A stretch of 47,157 nt of DNA from NCBI GenBank assembly GCA_947503105.1, contig CANNCM010000010.1:1-47157 (forward strand), read 5' to 3'. Within the stretch, counting starts at the first letter, position 1. Each line of letters begins with the position of its first letter. Position numbers and translations under genes: made by a program. The notes under the pieces were generated by a model that was not told the origin of the DNA, searched no databases, and saw only the letters and a program-made list of their open reading frames with translations. Below, piece after piece: positions 26,397 through 36,363 of the stretch. Source of the stretch: an uncultured Flavobacteriaceae bacterium (GTDB lineage Bacteria; Bacteroidota; Bacteroidia; Flavobacteriales; Flavobacteriaceae).

Positions 26397-27350
26397 TTAA
26401 AATAAACTTTCAATGATTTTTTCGATACTAATTCCTTCTGCCGCCGCTTTATAATTTTTAATAATTCTGTGTCGAAGAACACTCGTTGCTACGGCTTGAA
26501 CGTTTTCAATGTCTGGAGTATATTTTCCGTGTAGTACCGCATGAGTTTTGGCGGCAAGAATTAAATTCTGAGAAGCTCTTGGCCCTGCACCCCAATCTAC
26601 ATATTGACTAATGAGTTCTGATGTGCGATTTGTATTGGGTCTTGTTTTAGAAATCATTCCAACAGCATATTCAACCACATTATCGGCAACAGGAATTTTT
26701 CTGATAAGGTGTTGAAATTCTAAAACCTCTTTGCCATCAAAAACAACGTTTAAGGTTGTGTTTTTTTCTGCTGTAGTTTGTTTTACAACCTCAACTTCTT
26801 CTGAGAATGAAGGGTATTCTAGGTTAATTGCAAACATAAAACGATCTAATTGCGCTTCTGGAAGTGGGTAAGTCCCTTCTTGCTCTATGGGGTTTTGTGT
26901 CGCTAAAACAAAATAGGGTTGATGAAGTTCATATCGGTGACCCGCTACGGTTACTGAGCGTTCTTGCATGGCCTCGAGAAGAGCAGCTTGTGTTTTGGGT
27001 GGTGTTCTGTTGATTTCATCGGCCAGAACAATATTTGAAAAAACAGGACCTTTTATGAATTTGAATTGGCGGTCTTTATCCAAAATCTCACTCCCCAAAA
27101 TATCACTAGGCATAAGATCTGGTGTAAATTGAATACGCTTAAAATCAAGCCCTAGGGTTTTGGCAATGGTATCGACCATTAGGGTTTTTGCTAGCCCAGG
27201 CACACCAATAAGAAGAACATGTCCACCAGAAAAAATAGAAATTAAAATCTGCTCAATTACTGCATCTTGACCAATAATGATTTTTGCAATTTCTTTCTTT
27301 AGCTGCTTATATGTTTTGACATAGTTGTCTATGGCCGTAACTTCAGACAT
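26397..27350 (-). CDS. MoxR-family AAA+ ATPase
   Basis: A 317-residue cytosolic ATPase with Walker A GVPGLAKT (about 45-52), Walker B VLADEINRTPPKTQAALLEAM (about 108) and a C-terminal lid domain. MoxR proteins act as chaperones that often work with VWA-domain proteins and DUF58 proteins, neither of which is in the window. It starts 2 bases behind the SurA-like gene, so it is transcribed with three periplasmic foldase-type genes. Confidence 0.93.
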   Translation of the reverse strand: MSEVTAIDNYVKTYKQLKKEIAKIIIGQDAVIEQILISIFSGGHVLLIGVPGLAKTLMVDTIAKTLGLDFKRIQFTPDLMPSDILGSEILDKDRQFKFIKGPVFSNIVLADEINRTPPKTQAALLEAMQERSVTVAGHRYELHQPYFVLATQNPIEQEGTYPLPEAQLDRFMFAINLEYPSFSEEVEVVKQTTAEKNTTLNVVFDGKEVLEFQHLIRKIPVADNVVEYAVGMISKTRPNTNRTSELISQYVDWGAGPRASQNLILAAKTHAVLHGKYTPDIENVQAVATSVLRHRIIKNYKAAAEGISIEKIIESLF

Positions 27351-27352
27351 TT

Positions 27353-28774
27353 TTAGTTTTTAATTTTAAACCAATTACTTGTAAAATTGCACCCTCTCAA
27401 TTCTCCGTTAATTTTGATGTAGGTATCTATAATTTTTTCTTCTTGCCAATCAGAGATGGCATCGAGTTGTTTTTCTTGAAGTGCTAACGCTTTGATTTTT
27501 AAATAATCCTTCGCAAAATCGGCTTCATGCTCATCTGTTCGTTGTGTTACCGTTAGAATTTTAAATTTGATAGGATTTACACGGTCTTGATCTTTGTAAA
27601 CAGGACTCACTTCATTGTCTTTCAAATCTTGAATTTGAGCATATAATTCTGGATCCATTTTGGTGAGTTCAAAATTATAATCTTGAGTTTCAGGATTTCG
27701 CAATTGCCCGCCGTCATATTTTGTTTCCTCTTCGTCACTCGCTTCTTTGGCTGCGGCTTCAAAAGAAATATCGCCATCGACAATACTTTGTCTAACTTTT
27801 TCTAATTTTTCTTTGGCAGCAGCAATCGCATCTTCAGTCATTTTTGGACGTAATAATATGTGTCTTACATCATATTCTTGACCTCTAATTTTTTCTAAGT
27901 ACAAAATATGATATCCAAAATCTGTTTTAAAGGGTTCTGAAACATCACCTTCTTCTAATGAAAATGCAACTTCTCTAAATTCTTTTGCCATTCTTGGCTG
28001 TTTTCTATTGAGGGTGTATTTTCCTCCCGTTCGTTTAGATCCTGGATCTTCAGTGTACAATACTGCTTTTGTCGTAAAACTTGCGCCATTGTCCAACACA
28101 TCGGCTCTAAATTCTCGAAGCCTTTTTATGACTTTATCTATTTCTTCTTGAGTTGTTTCTGGAATAACAACAATTTGTGCTACTCGCAGTTCTGTCCCAA
28201 AAAGAGGGCGTTCATCTTCTGGAATTTTATTGAAAAATTGACGAACTTCTTCTGGCGTTACTTCAATTTTGTCAACAATTTGTTGTTGCATCATAGAAGC
28301 CATTTTGCCATTTTTATTAAGCTCATACATTTCGTCTCTAAGTTCTTGCTCAGAAGATTTATTATAGTAGGCCACTAGCTTATCCATAGAGCCAATTTGC
28401 TGTGCAAAACCCTCTAGCTGTTGATCCACATAAGAACGTATTTCTGCATCGTTGACTTCTATACTATCCAGAATGGCATGATGCATATATAATTTATCTT
28501 CTAATAGCTTTCCAAATAGTTGACATCTTGTGATATCTTTTGTGGAAACACCACTGGCTTCAAGCTGAGCAAATTGTTTATCAATATCTGAATCGAGTAC
28601 TACAAAATCTCCGACTACGGCAGCAACGCCATCAACTTTAATAAGCTGTGTAGAATCAACTTTAACTTCTTTGATTTCTTCTTTTATGTCGTCTTGAATA
28701 ATTTCTTGAGCTGAGGAAAATTGGCCAAATACTAATAGACTTAGGCCTGTAATTATGGACAGGGACTTATTCAT
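27353..28774 (-). CDS. SurA-like periplasmic peptidyl-prolyl isomerase
   Basis: From ATG 28774 the product has 473 residues with a signal peptide (MNKSLSIITGLSLLVFGQFSSAQ). A more distal in-frame ATG at 28807 would spoil the signal peptide. A SurA N-like helical domain (about 30-190) precedes two parvulin domains (about 195-300, ending FKTDFGYHILYLEK, and 305-410, starting DVRHILLRPKM). SurA-like proteins escort outer-membrane proteins through the periplasm. It overlaps the upstream lipoprotein gene by 8 bases. Confidence 0.88.
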   Translation of the reverse strand: MNKSLSIITGLSLLVFGQFSSAQEIIQDDIKEEIKEVKVDSTQLIKVDGVAAVVGDFVVLDSDIDKQFAQLEASGVSTKDITRCQLFGKLLEDKLYMHHAILDSIEVNDAEIRSYVDQQLEGFAQQIGSMDKLVAYYNKSSEQELRDEMYELNKNGKMASMMQQQIVDKIEVTPEEVRQFFNKIPEDERPLFGTELRVAQIVVIPETTQEEIDKVIKRLREFRADVLDNGASFTTKAVLYTEDPGSKRTGGKYTLNRKQPRMAKEFREVAFSLEEGDVSEPFKTDFGYHILYLEKIRGQEYDVRHILLRPKMTEDAIAAAKEKLEKVRQSIVDGDISFEAAAKEASDEEETKYDGGQLRNPETQDYNFELTKMDPELYAQIQDLKDNEVSPVYKDQDRVNPIKFKILTVTQRTDEHEADFAKDYLKIKALALQEKQLDAISDWQEEKIIDTYIKINGELRGCNFTSNWFKIKN

Positions 28775-29621
28775 AAATTTCAAATTTTTTATTTTTAATG
28801 GCGTCATTCACAATTTCATTTTTTAGTTGACCAATGAGCTTCAATTTACGTTGATTAATTATAATTTGTCGCAACGTTGGCAACACATATTCTATAGGGG
28901 CTTGCGATCCTGAGGCAAGTACTTCTTTTATTTGTATCAAATATAACTCTAAAGAATCGTTGAGTTGAATAAAATTTGGTTTTTTTAATAGCAACTTATT
29001 AAATCCCTTTTGAAGGGGCTCAATTTTTGAAACAACTTGATCTTCTTTTATCCAAATGGAATCGTTTAAAAAGAATGAATTGAATTGAATTGAAATGGTA
29101 TCTAAAATGGCTTGGTCTTCTGAATTATAACGTTTAAAACGACGCTTGATTTCATTTACATTTGAAATATTTGATCCTATATTGATGTAGCGGAGTTTCA
29201 AAAGATTTTCTCTCAAAACAAATAGTTCTTTGTTTTGATTGTATGTGACACTCAATTCGGTAGTTGTAATACTGGTGTCTAAGTTGCGTTGAACTAATGC
29301 CTCCACATAGGCAGAGGTATATAAATCTGTTCTGTATTGTTCTAAAAGTACCTCAAAATCTGACTGTTGCTTTTCTTCTAAATTCATTGATGCACCGTCA
29401 ATGAGCAATTGTTGAGTGGCCCAATTCCTTATGACTGTTTGAATTTGTAAAAGACTGTCTTCTGGATTCAAGTTTTCAAACTCTGTTAAATCGATGTCTT
29501 CTGCCATTAAATACACATCATTTACACGTGCAAGTGGAATACCATTTGCATCTGGTTTTGATACATCACACCCCACAAAAAACAATAATATTATACTAAA
29601 AACTAAATAGAAAATACGCAT
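28767..29621 (-). CDS. Lipoprotein related to SurA-type chaperones, no isomerase domain seen
   Basis: The 284-residue product has a lipobox FVGC (Cys18) and a helical body. The segment starting IPLARVNDVYLMAEDI resembles the opening strand of SurA/PpiC N-domains, but I see no parvulin motif such as HILV or GY(H)xx. It lies between two parvulin genes, overlapping the upstream one by a single base (TAATG) and the downstream one by 8 bases. A chaperone accessory role is inferred from this context only. Confidence 0.75.
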   Translation of the reverse strand: MRIFYLVFSIILLFFVGCDVSKPDANGIPLARVNDVYLMAEDIDLTEFENLNPEDSLLQIQTVIRNWATQQLLIDGASMNLEEKQQSDFEVLLEQYRTDLYTSAYVEALVQRNLDTSITTTELSVTYNQNKELFVLRENLLKLRYINIGSNISNVNEIKRRFKRYNSEDQAILDTISIQFNSFFLNDSIWIKEDQVVSKIEPLQKGFNKLLLKKPNFIQLNDSLELYLIQIKEVLASGSQAPIEYVLPTLRQIIINQRKLKLIGQLKNEIVNDAIKNKKFEIYE

Positions 29622-31525
29622 TAGTTGACCAACTTGGATTTTAATTCAATTAATACATTTTGATCTATAGAAACTGTGTATTTAGAGCGCAATGTTTCAA
29701 TCCAATTTTGTTCCAATACATTTTGATAACTGGAAATAACTGCTCCTTTGGCGTCTTCAAAGGACAATGGCGTTTCTGCTTGCGTCTCCAAAATATTTAA
29801 AACAACATAACTGTCATCAATGGGGAAAATCTCTGAGATGCCTTTTTCAAATGTGGCATCATTTGGTAAGAGTGAATTTCCAATGTCAAAGGTGCCAGAT
29901 GAAAAAACTACGCTTTGATTTTTGACATTCAATCCATTTGAAATCTCTTCGTTGGATTTATTTTTGATCCACATTTTTTTCACTTTCTTCAACACACTTT
30001 TCTTATGAGATCGTGCAATCGTCCCTGAAATTTTTTGTGGAGCTCTAAATTTTGATGCATTATTTTGGTAGTGCTTCAAAAGACCAATAGAATCATTTTT
30101 GGCGCCGTTCCATATTTTTTCTTGCATAATATCAAAAAGTAGCAGCCCCTCTTCATACTCCTTTAGAATATGTGCATATTCTTCATTTTCAAAAGGAAGT
30201 TGTTCTTTTTTGTATTGCATCACATTTTGCTCCAAATAGGTATTAAGTAATTGCTTTAAAGTTGTTTTCGATTTTAAATTTTTATTCAAAAAAGATAAAA
30301 AGTCAGCATGAGTCAATATGAGATTTTCGATTTTTATGAATTGATTTTTAGGATTTACTCCATCTTTCAACACCCAATTCTTTGTGTCTTCTTGTTGTGA
30401 AAATATAGACGAAATTGAGTTGTATGTTGGCGATTGAACTTGGTATTGATCCATCAACGATGCCAACATTTTTTTCTTTATCACTTGAGACCTGCTATCG
30501 CGTTTTATCTTATTTTCTAAGTCGTATTTTAAATTCTCAAAGCTTTCTATGGGTTTTAAATCTAATAATTTTATGATGTGCCAACCGTATTGGGTTTGGA
30601 TAGGATTTGAAATTGTGTTTTTGTCCAAACCAAATGCGGTATCTACAAATATCTCAGAGTTGATATCACCAGATTTAAACGGTTTTAATTTACCACCGTT
30701 AACAGCAGAACTTTTATCGTCTGAATACTGCTTTGCTAAATTTTCGAAGGATTCTCCCTGTTGTAACAGTCGATACAATTCTTTGATGCGTTGCTCTGGA
30801 GTTTGTACAGAATATTTTGAGTTGCTGGCAATCATGATATGTGCTGCCTCTGCCTGGCCTTTTGATGTCCTTTTTTCCAATACTTTTACAACATGATATC
30901 CAAACTGCGTTTTGAAAGGTTGAGAAATTTCGCCAATAGCAGTGTTGTAGGCTGCATTTTCAAAGTCATATACCATTTTAAATGCCGAAAAATAGCCTAA
31001 ATCTTCAACAAAAACGCTATTCCCGTTATGAATACTTTTCTTCAAAGTTTCAAAATCTTCATTCAAAAAGCGACTGCGAAATTCTTGAATTTGAGTCAGT
31101 GCAGACAAAGTGTCTTGCCCAGTTGTACGCACAAGAATATGTTGTGCTTTTACTTCTTCTTTGGTTCTATTATAGGCCTCCCGAAGTAATGCTTCTGTGA
31201 CATCTTTATTTGTTAAATATGTTTCAGTAAGTTGATTTTTGTACTTCTCATACTCCTTCAAGTATGCTTCTTTTTTATCAAAACCCTCAGATTTAGCTTC
31301 GGCAATTTTTAACTTATAGTTGATGTATAATTCTAAATAATCTTCAACGCCCTTGATACTGTTGTCTTGAACCAATCCAATATTTTTATTGTACACAGAA
31401 AGAAATTCATCAACTGTAATTTCATCGTTGTTTATGGTCATTAAAATTTCTGGATTTTTTGGCTGCGCCTGAGCAGAGTTTAGCCAAAAACACATAACAC
31501 TTGTAATTAGGAATAATACACGCAT
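29621..31525 (-). CDS. Periplasmic peptidyl-prolyl isomerase with two parvulin domains
   Basis: From ATG 31525 the product has 634 residues and a signal peptide ending NSAQAQ; the more distal ATG at 31540 adds five residues. After an N-terminal helical domain there are two parvulin domains: one from about 125 (KAQHILVRTTGQ to FGYHVVKVLEKR) and one from about 230 (EAAHIMIASNSK to YGWHIIKLLDLK). A long C-terminal helical region follows. It is the first gene of the foldase-MoxR operon. Confidence 0.9.
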   Translation of the reverse strand: MRVLFLITSVMCFWLNSAQAQPKNPEILMTINNDEITVDEFLSVYNKNIGLVQDNSIKGVEDYLELYINYKLKIAEAKSEGFDKKEAYLKEYEKYKNQLTETYLTNKDVTEALLREAYNRTKEEVKAQHILVRTTGQDTLSALTQIQEFRSRFLNEDFETLKKSIHNGNSVFVEDLGYFSAFKMVYDFENAAYNTAIGEISQPFKTQFGYHVVKVLEKRTSKGQAEAAHIMIASNSKYSVQTPEQRIKELYRLLQQGESFENLAKQYSDDKSSAVNGGKLKPFKSGDINSEIFVDTAFGLDKNTISNPIQTQYGWHIIKLLDLKPIESFENLKYDLENKIKRDSRSQVIKKKMLASLMDQYQVQSPTYNSISSIFSQQEDTKNWVLKDGVNPKNQFIKIENLILTHADFLSFLNKNLKSKTTLKQLLNTYLEQNVMQYKKEQLPFENEEYAHILKEYEEGLLLFDIMQEKIWNGAKNDSIGLLKHYQNNASKFRAPQKISGTIARSHKKSVLKKVKKMWIKNKSNEEISNGLNVKNQSVVFSSGTFDIGNSLLPNDATFEKGISEIFPIDDSYVVLNILETQAETPLSFEDAKGAVISSYQNVLEQNWIETLRSKYTVSIDQNVLIELKSKLVN

Positions 31526-31601
31526 ATTATTTAGATTCATTAAAGAAATTGTATGTTAAATTTTGAATCAATTTTAAAAAAATTGTTCAAACTATGCAAC
31601 A

Positions 31602-33074
31602 TTATCGCGAATAGTTTGGTGCTTCTTTAGTAATCATCACATTATGTGGATGACTCTCACTGATTCCAGAAGAAGTAATTTTGACAAACTTCCCGGTATT
31701 CTTGAGGGTTTGAATATCTTTTGCACCGCAATACCCCATTCCTGCGCGTATTCCACCAACAAACTGATGAATGCTTTCATAAAGATCACCTTTGTAGGGT
31801 ACACGACCAACAATACCCTCTGGAACTAACTTTTTGATATCGTCTTCTACGTCCTGAAAATAGCGGTCTTTACTCCCTTGTTTCATGGCCTCAACAGAGC
31901 CCATTCCTCTGTAGGATTTAAATTTTCGTCCTTCATAAATGATGGTCTCTCCTGGCGATTCTTTGGTTCCTGCAAGCAACGATCCAAGCATCACGCAATC
32001 CGCACCAGCGGCAATAGCTTTTGGAATATCTCCTGTATATCGAATACCTCCATCTGCAATGACGGGTACGTCTGAATCTTGAAGTGCTGCTGCAACTTCA
32101 AGTACAGCGGAAAACTGTGGAAATCCTACACCAGCAACAACACGGGTTGTACATATGGAACCTGGTCCAATACCGACTTTTACTGCATCTGCTCCGGCTT
32201 CTACAAGGTATTTAGCAGCCTCTGCAGTAGCAATGTTTCCAACCACAACATCGAGGTTTGGAAATTCTGATTTAATATTTTTCAGCACAGAAACGACGCC
32301 TTTTGTATGACCATGTGCAGTGTCTATAATGATGGCATCTACTCCAGATTTTACCAATGCGCTGGTACGCTCAACTGCATCATGGGTAACTCCAATGGCC
32401 GCAGCAACGCGTAAACGACCATACTGATCTTTGTTGGAAATTGGTTTTTGAGTTAGTTTTGTAATGTCTCTAAAAGTAATCAAGCCAATAAGCTTAAACT
32501 CTTTATCAACAACTGGTAATTTTTCAATTTTATTATCTTGAAGAATGACTTCTGCTTGTTGAAGCGATGTCCCTTCGGAAGTAGTGACCAAGTTTTCAGA
32601 AGTCATTACTTCTGTGATCGCACGATTGTTGTTTTTTTCAAATCTCAAATCTCGATTGGTAACAATGCCTTTCAACTTGCCATGTTCATCTACGATTGGA
32701 ATGCCACCAATGCTGTGTTCTTTCATGCTTTGCTTAGCATCACTCACAATAGCATCTAAACTAAGAGTGACAGGGTCGATAATCATCCCGCTTTCTGCAC
32801 GCTTTACTTTGCGCACTTCAATGGCTTGCTGACTGATGGTCATGTTTTTGTGCAAAACACCAATACCGCCTTCTCTAGCCATAGCAATGGCCATGGCACT
32901 TTCTGTAACCGTATCCATTGCAGCAGAAGCAATAGGAACATTTAAAGTGATATTACGTGTAAACTTTGTCTTGATACTAACTTCTCTTGGCAACACTTCC
33001 GAATACGCAGGTATTAATAGAACGTCGTCATAAGTAAGGCCTTCGCCAACAATTTTTGAAAGATGTGATTGCAT
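31602..33074 (-). CDS. guaB: IMP dehydrogenase
   Basis: Oxidises IMP to XMP, the committed step of GMP synthesis. With ATG 33074 it has 490 residues, the usual length. The more distal ATG at 33095 lies at or before the predicted transcription start and is unlikely. The TIM-barrel is interrupted by two CBS domains (about 95-210). The catalytic Cys lies in [13 protein letters not shown] (about 305) and the flap in [10 protein letters not shown]. It is divergent from the TonB-dependent receptor gene. Confidence 0.97.
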   Translation of the reverse strand: MQSHLSKIVGEGLTYDDVLLIPAYSEVLPREVSIKTKFTRNITLNVPIASAAMDTVTESAMAIAMAREGGIGVLHKNMTISQQAIEVRKVKRAESGMIIDPVTLSLDAIVSDAKQSMKEHSIGGIPIVDEHGKLKGIVTNRDLRFEKNNNRAITEVMTSENLVTTSEGTSLQQAEVILQDNKIEKLPVVDKEFKLIGLITFRDITKLTQKPISNKDQYGRLRVAAAIGVTHDAVERTSALVKSGVDAIIIDTAHGHTKGVVSVLKNIKSEFPNLDVVVGNIATAEAAKYLVEAGADAVKVGIGPGSICTTRVVAGVGFPQFSAVLEVAAALQDSDVPVIADGGIRYTGDIPKAIAAGADCVMLGSLLAGTKESPGETIIYEGRKFKSYRGMGSVEAMKQGSKDRYFQDVEDDIKKLVPEGIVGRVPYKGDLYESIHQFVGGIRAGMGYCGAKDIQTLKNTGKFVKITSSGISESHPHNVMITKEAPNYSR

Positions 33075-33096
33075 TGCAATTAGGTTTAATTGCATA

Positions 33097-33104
33097 CAAA
33101 TTTA
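33097..33104 (-). promoter_or_regulatory. -7 element of guaB
   Basis: Minus-strand TAAATTTG fits TAnnTTTG and puts the start point near 33091, 17 bases before the ATG at 33074. No clear -33 element is seen. Confidence 0.4.
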
Positions 33105-33171
33105 AGGTTTTTTTTAGTATATCAGGCTATATGAAGTGATAATATGTCAGTTGTTAACAGTTCTTGTTTTT

Positions 33172-33194
33172 TTATTTATAATTAATCTAAATAA
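33172..33194 (+). promoter_or_regulatory. Upstream operator copy of the TonB-dependent receptor gene
   Basis: Imperfect palindrome TTATTTATA-N5-TCTAAATAA ending two bases before the -33 element. A second copy with both 9-base arms identical lies at 33245-33267. The core TTTAnA/TCTAAA resembles sites of DtxR/IdeR-type metal repressors; the cognate regulator is not in the window. Confidence 0.55.
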
Positions 33195-33196
33195 AT

Positions 33197-33228
33197 TTTG
33201 TTTGAACCAAAATTGGTGTCTATATTTG
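33197..33228 (+). promoter_or_regulatory. Promoter of the TonB-dependent receptor gene
   Basis: TTTG (33197-33200), a 20-base spacer and TATATTTG (33221-33228) give a full match to the Bacteroidota promoter. The start point would be near 33234, with a 44-base leader before ATG 33278. The two operator copies flank it on either side. Confidence 0.7.
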
Positions 33229-33244
33229 CACTATCAAAGTATCT

Positions 33245-33267
33245 TTATTTATATTAAGTCTAAATAA
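33245..33267 (+). promoter_or_regulatory. Downstream operator copy of the TonB-dependent receptor gene
   Basis: TTATTTATA-N5-TCTAAATAA, arms identical to the copy at 33172-33194, only the 5-base centre differing (TTAAG against ATTAA). It lies just downstream of the predicted start point. The two centres are 73 bases apart, close to seven helical turns, so looping or co-operative repression is possible. Confidence 0.55.
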
Positions 33268-33277
33268 GAACAAGTTA

Positions 33278-35500
33278 ATGAAATATAATTTCCTACTTTT
33301 AATTTTATTACCATTAGTTAGTCTAAACGCCCAGGAATCTGATCAAAAATTAACGGATTCACTTCAAAAACTAGACCAGGTATTTATCAATACTAAAGTT
33401 ATCTTTGGCAGTAAATATGTCGCCCAAAACAGATCCGGTTCTGCTTATTATATCTCACCAAAAGAATTGGATAAATTTGGGTATTCAGATATCAATCGCG
33501 TACTGAGAACCGTGCCAGGTGTTTCTATTTATGAGGAAGATGGTTATGGATTACGACCAAATATTAGTTTGCGTGGGACATCTCCAGAAAGAAGTGCAAA
33601 GATTTCGATTATGGAAGATGGTGTTTTGATATCTCCCGCCCCATATAGTGCACCAGCAGCTTATTATTTTCCATCTATTGCACGCATGCAAGCGGTTGAA
33701 ATTTTGAAAGGTAGTAGTCAAATTCAGTATGGGCCATTTACTACGGGTGGTGCTATTAATTTGGTAAGTACTCAAATCCCAAACACATTCAAAGGAAGCT
33801 TAAAATCAAGTTTTGGTAGTTTCAATACACATCAAACACACCTTAAAATTGGAGATTCTAAATCACAATTTGGATATTCTTTGGACTATTTAAAAAATAA
33901 CTCTAAGGGTTTTAAAGATTTATTGAATGATCTAAACACTGGTTTTGATAAAAATGATATCGTAGCTAAATTTAGACTGAATAGTAGTGAAAGTGCAAAA
34001 TATCAGCAAGCGCTTACATTCAAGTTTCAATACTCTGACGAGGTTTCAAATGAAACGTATTTGGGACTCACACAATCTGATTTTAATCTGTCTCCATTTT
34101 TGCGCTATGCTGCTTCTCAAAAGGATCAAATGACCAATAAACACCAGCAGTTTTTACTTACTCACGAAATTAATTTTTCTAATTTTCTGAAAGTGACTAC
34201 AAGCGGTTATTACAATGGTTTTGCTAGAAATTGGTATAAATTAAATGATGTCGTTTTTAATGGAGATGTCGTAAAAATTGCCTCTATTTTAAACCATCCA
34301 ACTGTATATGATTCTCATATGGATATCATCAGAGGCGACTCAAATTCTGATGCTGATGCTTTGTTGGTTAAGGCCAATAACAGAGAATACGTTTCTAAAG
34401 GCATTCAAACAAAATTGGATTTTCATTGGAATGGCGAGCAAATTTTTCATGACTTAGAAATTGGCCTTCGTTATCATTATGACGAAGAAGATCGTTTTCA
34501 GTGGAAGGATGCTTACAATATGACCAACGGTCAGATGAATCTGACGACGGCAGCAGAACGTGGATCTGATGCCAACAGAATTAGTAGTGCAAAAGCTTTT
34601 GCAGGTTCTGTATTATATAAATTAAAATATAAAAATCTAACACTTAGTCCTGGAATACGATATGAAGACCTACAACTTCAACGCGAAAATTTTGGCAGCG
34701 ATGACCCCAACAGAGTGGGCACAAATCGTTCGATAAGAGACAATTACGTAGCTGTTTTTATCCCCGGTATTGGAATGAATTATAAGTTTAATAATCAAAC
34801 TTCTGTTTTTGCAGGTATTCACAAAGGGTTTTCTCCACCAGGAAATACTCCTGGTCAAAAAGCCGAGGAGAGTATCAATTATGAAATTGGTTCGCGCTTC
34901 AATTTCAAGGGATTGAGAGGAGAGCTTGTTGGTTTTTATAACGATTACAGCAATCTTTTGGGAAGCGATTTGGCTGCAAGTGGCGGAACAGGTTCTTTAG
35001 ATCAATTTAATGCAGGAGAAGTTAGCGTAAAAGGACTTGAGCTTTTATTGAATTATGATTTAATGGAAAAAAACTCAACGTTTTCTATGCCTATCACATT
35101 TGGATACACACTAACAGATGCCACATTTGAAAACAATTTTGGTAGTGATGAAGATTTGTGGGGTGAAGTTGAAAATGGCGATGAGTTGCCATACATTGCC
35201 AAGCATCAATTCAATGCTTCTATTTCTTTGGAACACAGCAAATTTGAATTGCATTTGAATGGCCGACAAAATGGTGCTTTTAGGACAACGGCTGGTACAG
35301 AAACAATAAATGAAACCAATGGCATAGCTTCAAATTTTATTGTTGATTTTTCTGGAAAATATCACATTAAAAATAATTTGAGTATTACTGGCATGGTCAT
35401 AAATATGTTAGATCATACTTATGCCGTTTCTAAAGTTCCTGCAGGGTTTAGGCCGGGTCATCCGTTTGGAATTTATGGTGGAATTGAGTTCCGTTTTTAG
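33278..35500 (+). CDS. TonB-dependent outer-membrane receptor (FecA-like)
   Basis: The 740-residue product has a signal peptide (MKYNFLLLILLPLVSLNAQ), a plug domain (about 45-165; VPGVSIYEEDGYGLRPNISLRG, then EILKGSSQIQYGPFTTGGAINLVS) and a beta-barrel ending in GGIEFRF with a terminal Phe. There is no N-terminal carboxypeptidase-like domain and no adjacent SusD gene, so this is an iron-type rather than a glycan-type receptor. The plug resembles FecA-like siderophore or ferric-citrate receptors. Two putative metal-repressor operators flank its promoter. Its stop overlaps the convergent HMG-CoA lyase gene by 4 bases. Confidence 0.92.
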   Translation: MKYNFLLLILLPLVSLNAQESDQKLTDSLQKLDQVFINTKVIFGSKYVAQNRSGSAYYISPKELDKFGYSDINRVLRTVPGVSIYEEDGYGLRPNISLRGTSPERSAKISIMEDGVLISPAPYSAPAAYYFPSIARMQAVEILKGSSQIQYGPFTTGGAINLVSTQIPNTFKGSLKSSFGSFNTHQTHLKIGDSKSQFGYSLDYLKNNSKGFKDLLNDLNTGFDKNDIVAKFRLNSSESAKYQQALTFKFQYSDEVSNETYLGLTQSDFNLSPFLRYAASQKDQMTNKHQQFLLTHEINFSNFLKVTTSGYYNGFARNWYKLNDVVFNGDVVKIASILNHPTVYDSHMDIIRGDSNSDADALLVKANNREYVSKGIQTKLDFHWNGEQIFHDLEIGLRYHYDEEDRFQWKDAYNMTNGQMNLTTAAERGSDANRISSAKAFAGSVLYKLKYKNLTLSPGIRYEDLQLQRENFGSDDPNRVGTNRSIRDNYVAVFIPGIGMNYKFNNQTSVFAGIHKGFSPPGNTPGQKAEESINYEIGSRFNFKGLRGELVGFYNDYSNLLGSDLAASGGTGSLDQFNAGEVSVKGLELLLNYDLMEKNSTFSMPITFGYTLTDATFENNFGSDEDLWGEVENGDELPYIAKHQFNASISLEHSKFELHLNGRQNGAFRTTAGTETINETNGIASNFIVDFSGKYHIKNNLSITGMVINMLDHTYAVSKVPAGFRPGHPFGIYGGIEFRF

Positions 35501-36363
35501 TGATATTTAGAAAATAATTTAGAGGCCTCATTGTGCGCGCTTTCAAAAGCAAGCACATTAAGGTTTGTTTGAATTTTCTCTGTGGTGAAGTAAGAAATCA
35601 ACTTTTCTGTAGGCATATTTCCTGTAAGTTCGTCTTTGGCCATTGGGCAGCCTCCAAACCCTTGAATCGCACCATCAAAACGCAAACATCCCGCTTTGAA
35701 AGCTGCATCAACTTTTTCGTGCCAAGCCGATGGATGGGTGTGTAAATGGGCACCAAATTCTACATCTGTATAGTGTGGGATGAGATGCGAAAATAAATAA
35801 GAAATTGTTTCTCCCGAAGAAGAACCAATGGTGTCGCTTAATGATAAAATCCTAACACCCATTTTGTGTAATCGTTCGGCCCACTCTCCTACTACATCTA
35901 CATTCCAGGGGTCACCATAAGGATTTCCAAAAGCCATCGACAGATAGACCACAAGCTTTTTGTTATTCAAGTGCGCGATTTCTATAATGTGCTTCAATAC
36001 CTCAACAGATTCTGTAATGGTTTTGTGGGTGTTTCGCATTTGAAAATTCTCAGAAATAGAAAAAGGAAACCCTAGATCATCAATCTCTTTATGTGAAGCT
36101 GCGGCTTTTGCACCACGAACATTAGCAATAATCGCCAACAATTTACTTTTGGAAGTACTGAGGTCTAATTGCGAAAGGACTTCGGCGGTATCCTGCATTT
36201 GAGGAATGGCTCTTGGCGACACAAAACTTCCAAAGTCTATAGTATTAAACCCAACTTTCAAAAGAGATTGAATGTATTTTACCTTTTGATGCGTTGGAAT
36301 AAAAGGCTTTATGCCTTGCATAGCATCTCTGGGACACTCAATTATTTTTACACTTTTTGGCAT
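35497..36363 (-). CDS. Hydroxymethylglutaryl-CoA lyase
   Basis: Splits HMG-CoA to acetyl-CoA and acetoacetate, the last step of leucine breakdown. The 288-residue TIM-barrel has the catalytic Arg/Asp motif PRDAMQG (about 11-17), the metal-ligand segment FGAHLHTHPS (about 203-212) and the signature GGCPMAKDELTGN with the catalytic Cys (about 237). No other leucine-degradation genes are adjacent. The 97-base spacer to the PorP-like gene shows nothing recognisable. Confidence 0.93.
   Translation of the reverse strand: MPKSVKIIECPRDAMQGIKPFIPTHQKVKYIQSLLKVGFNTIDFGSFVSPRAIPQMQDTAEVLSQLDLSTSKSKLLAIIANVRGAKAAASHKEIDDLGFPFSISENFQMRNTHKTITESVEVLKHIIEIAHLNNKKLVVYLSMAFGNPYGDPWNVDVVGEWAERLHKMGVRILSLSDTIGSSSGETISYLFSHLIPHYTDVEFGAHLHTHPSAWHEKVDAAFKAGCLRFDGAIQGFGGCPMAKDELTGNMPTEKLISYFTTEKIQTNLNVLAFESAHNEASKLFSKYH

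Noticed and set aside
30549-30896. Plus-strand open frame of 115 codons opposite the two-parvulin isomerase gene
   Set aside because: It lies entirely within a well-supported gene, has no promoter or family resemblance.
33075-33095. More distal ATG at 33095 as guaB start
   Set aside because: It overlaps the region of the predicted transcription start, adds residues not typical of the family, and ATG 33074 gives the usual 490-residue length.
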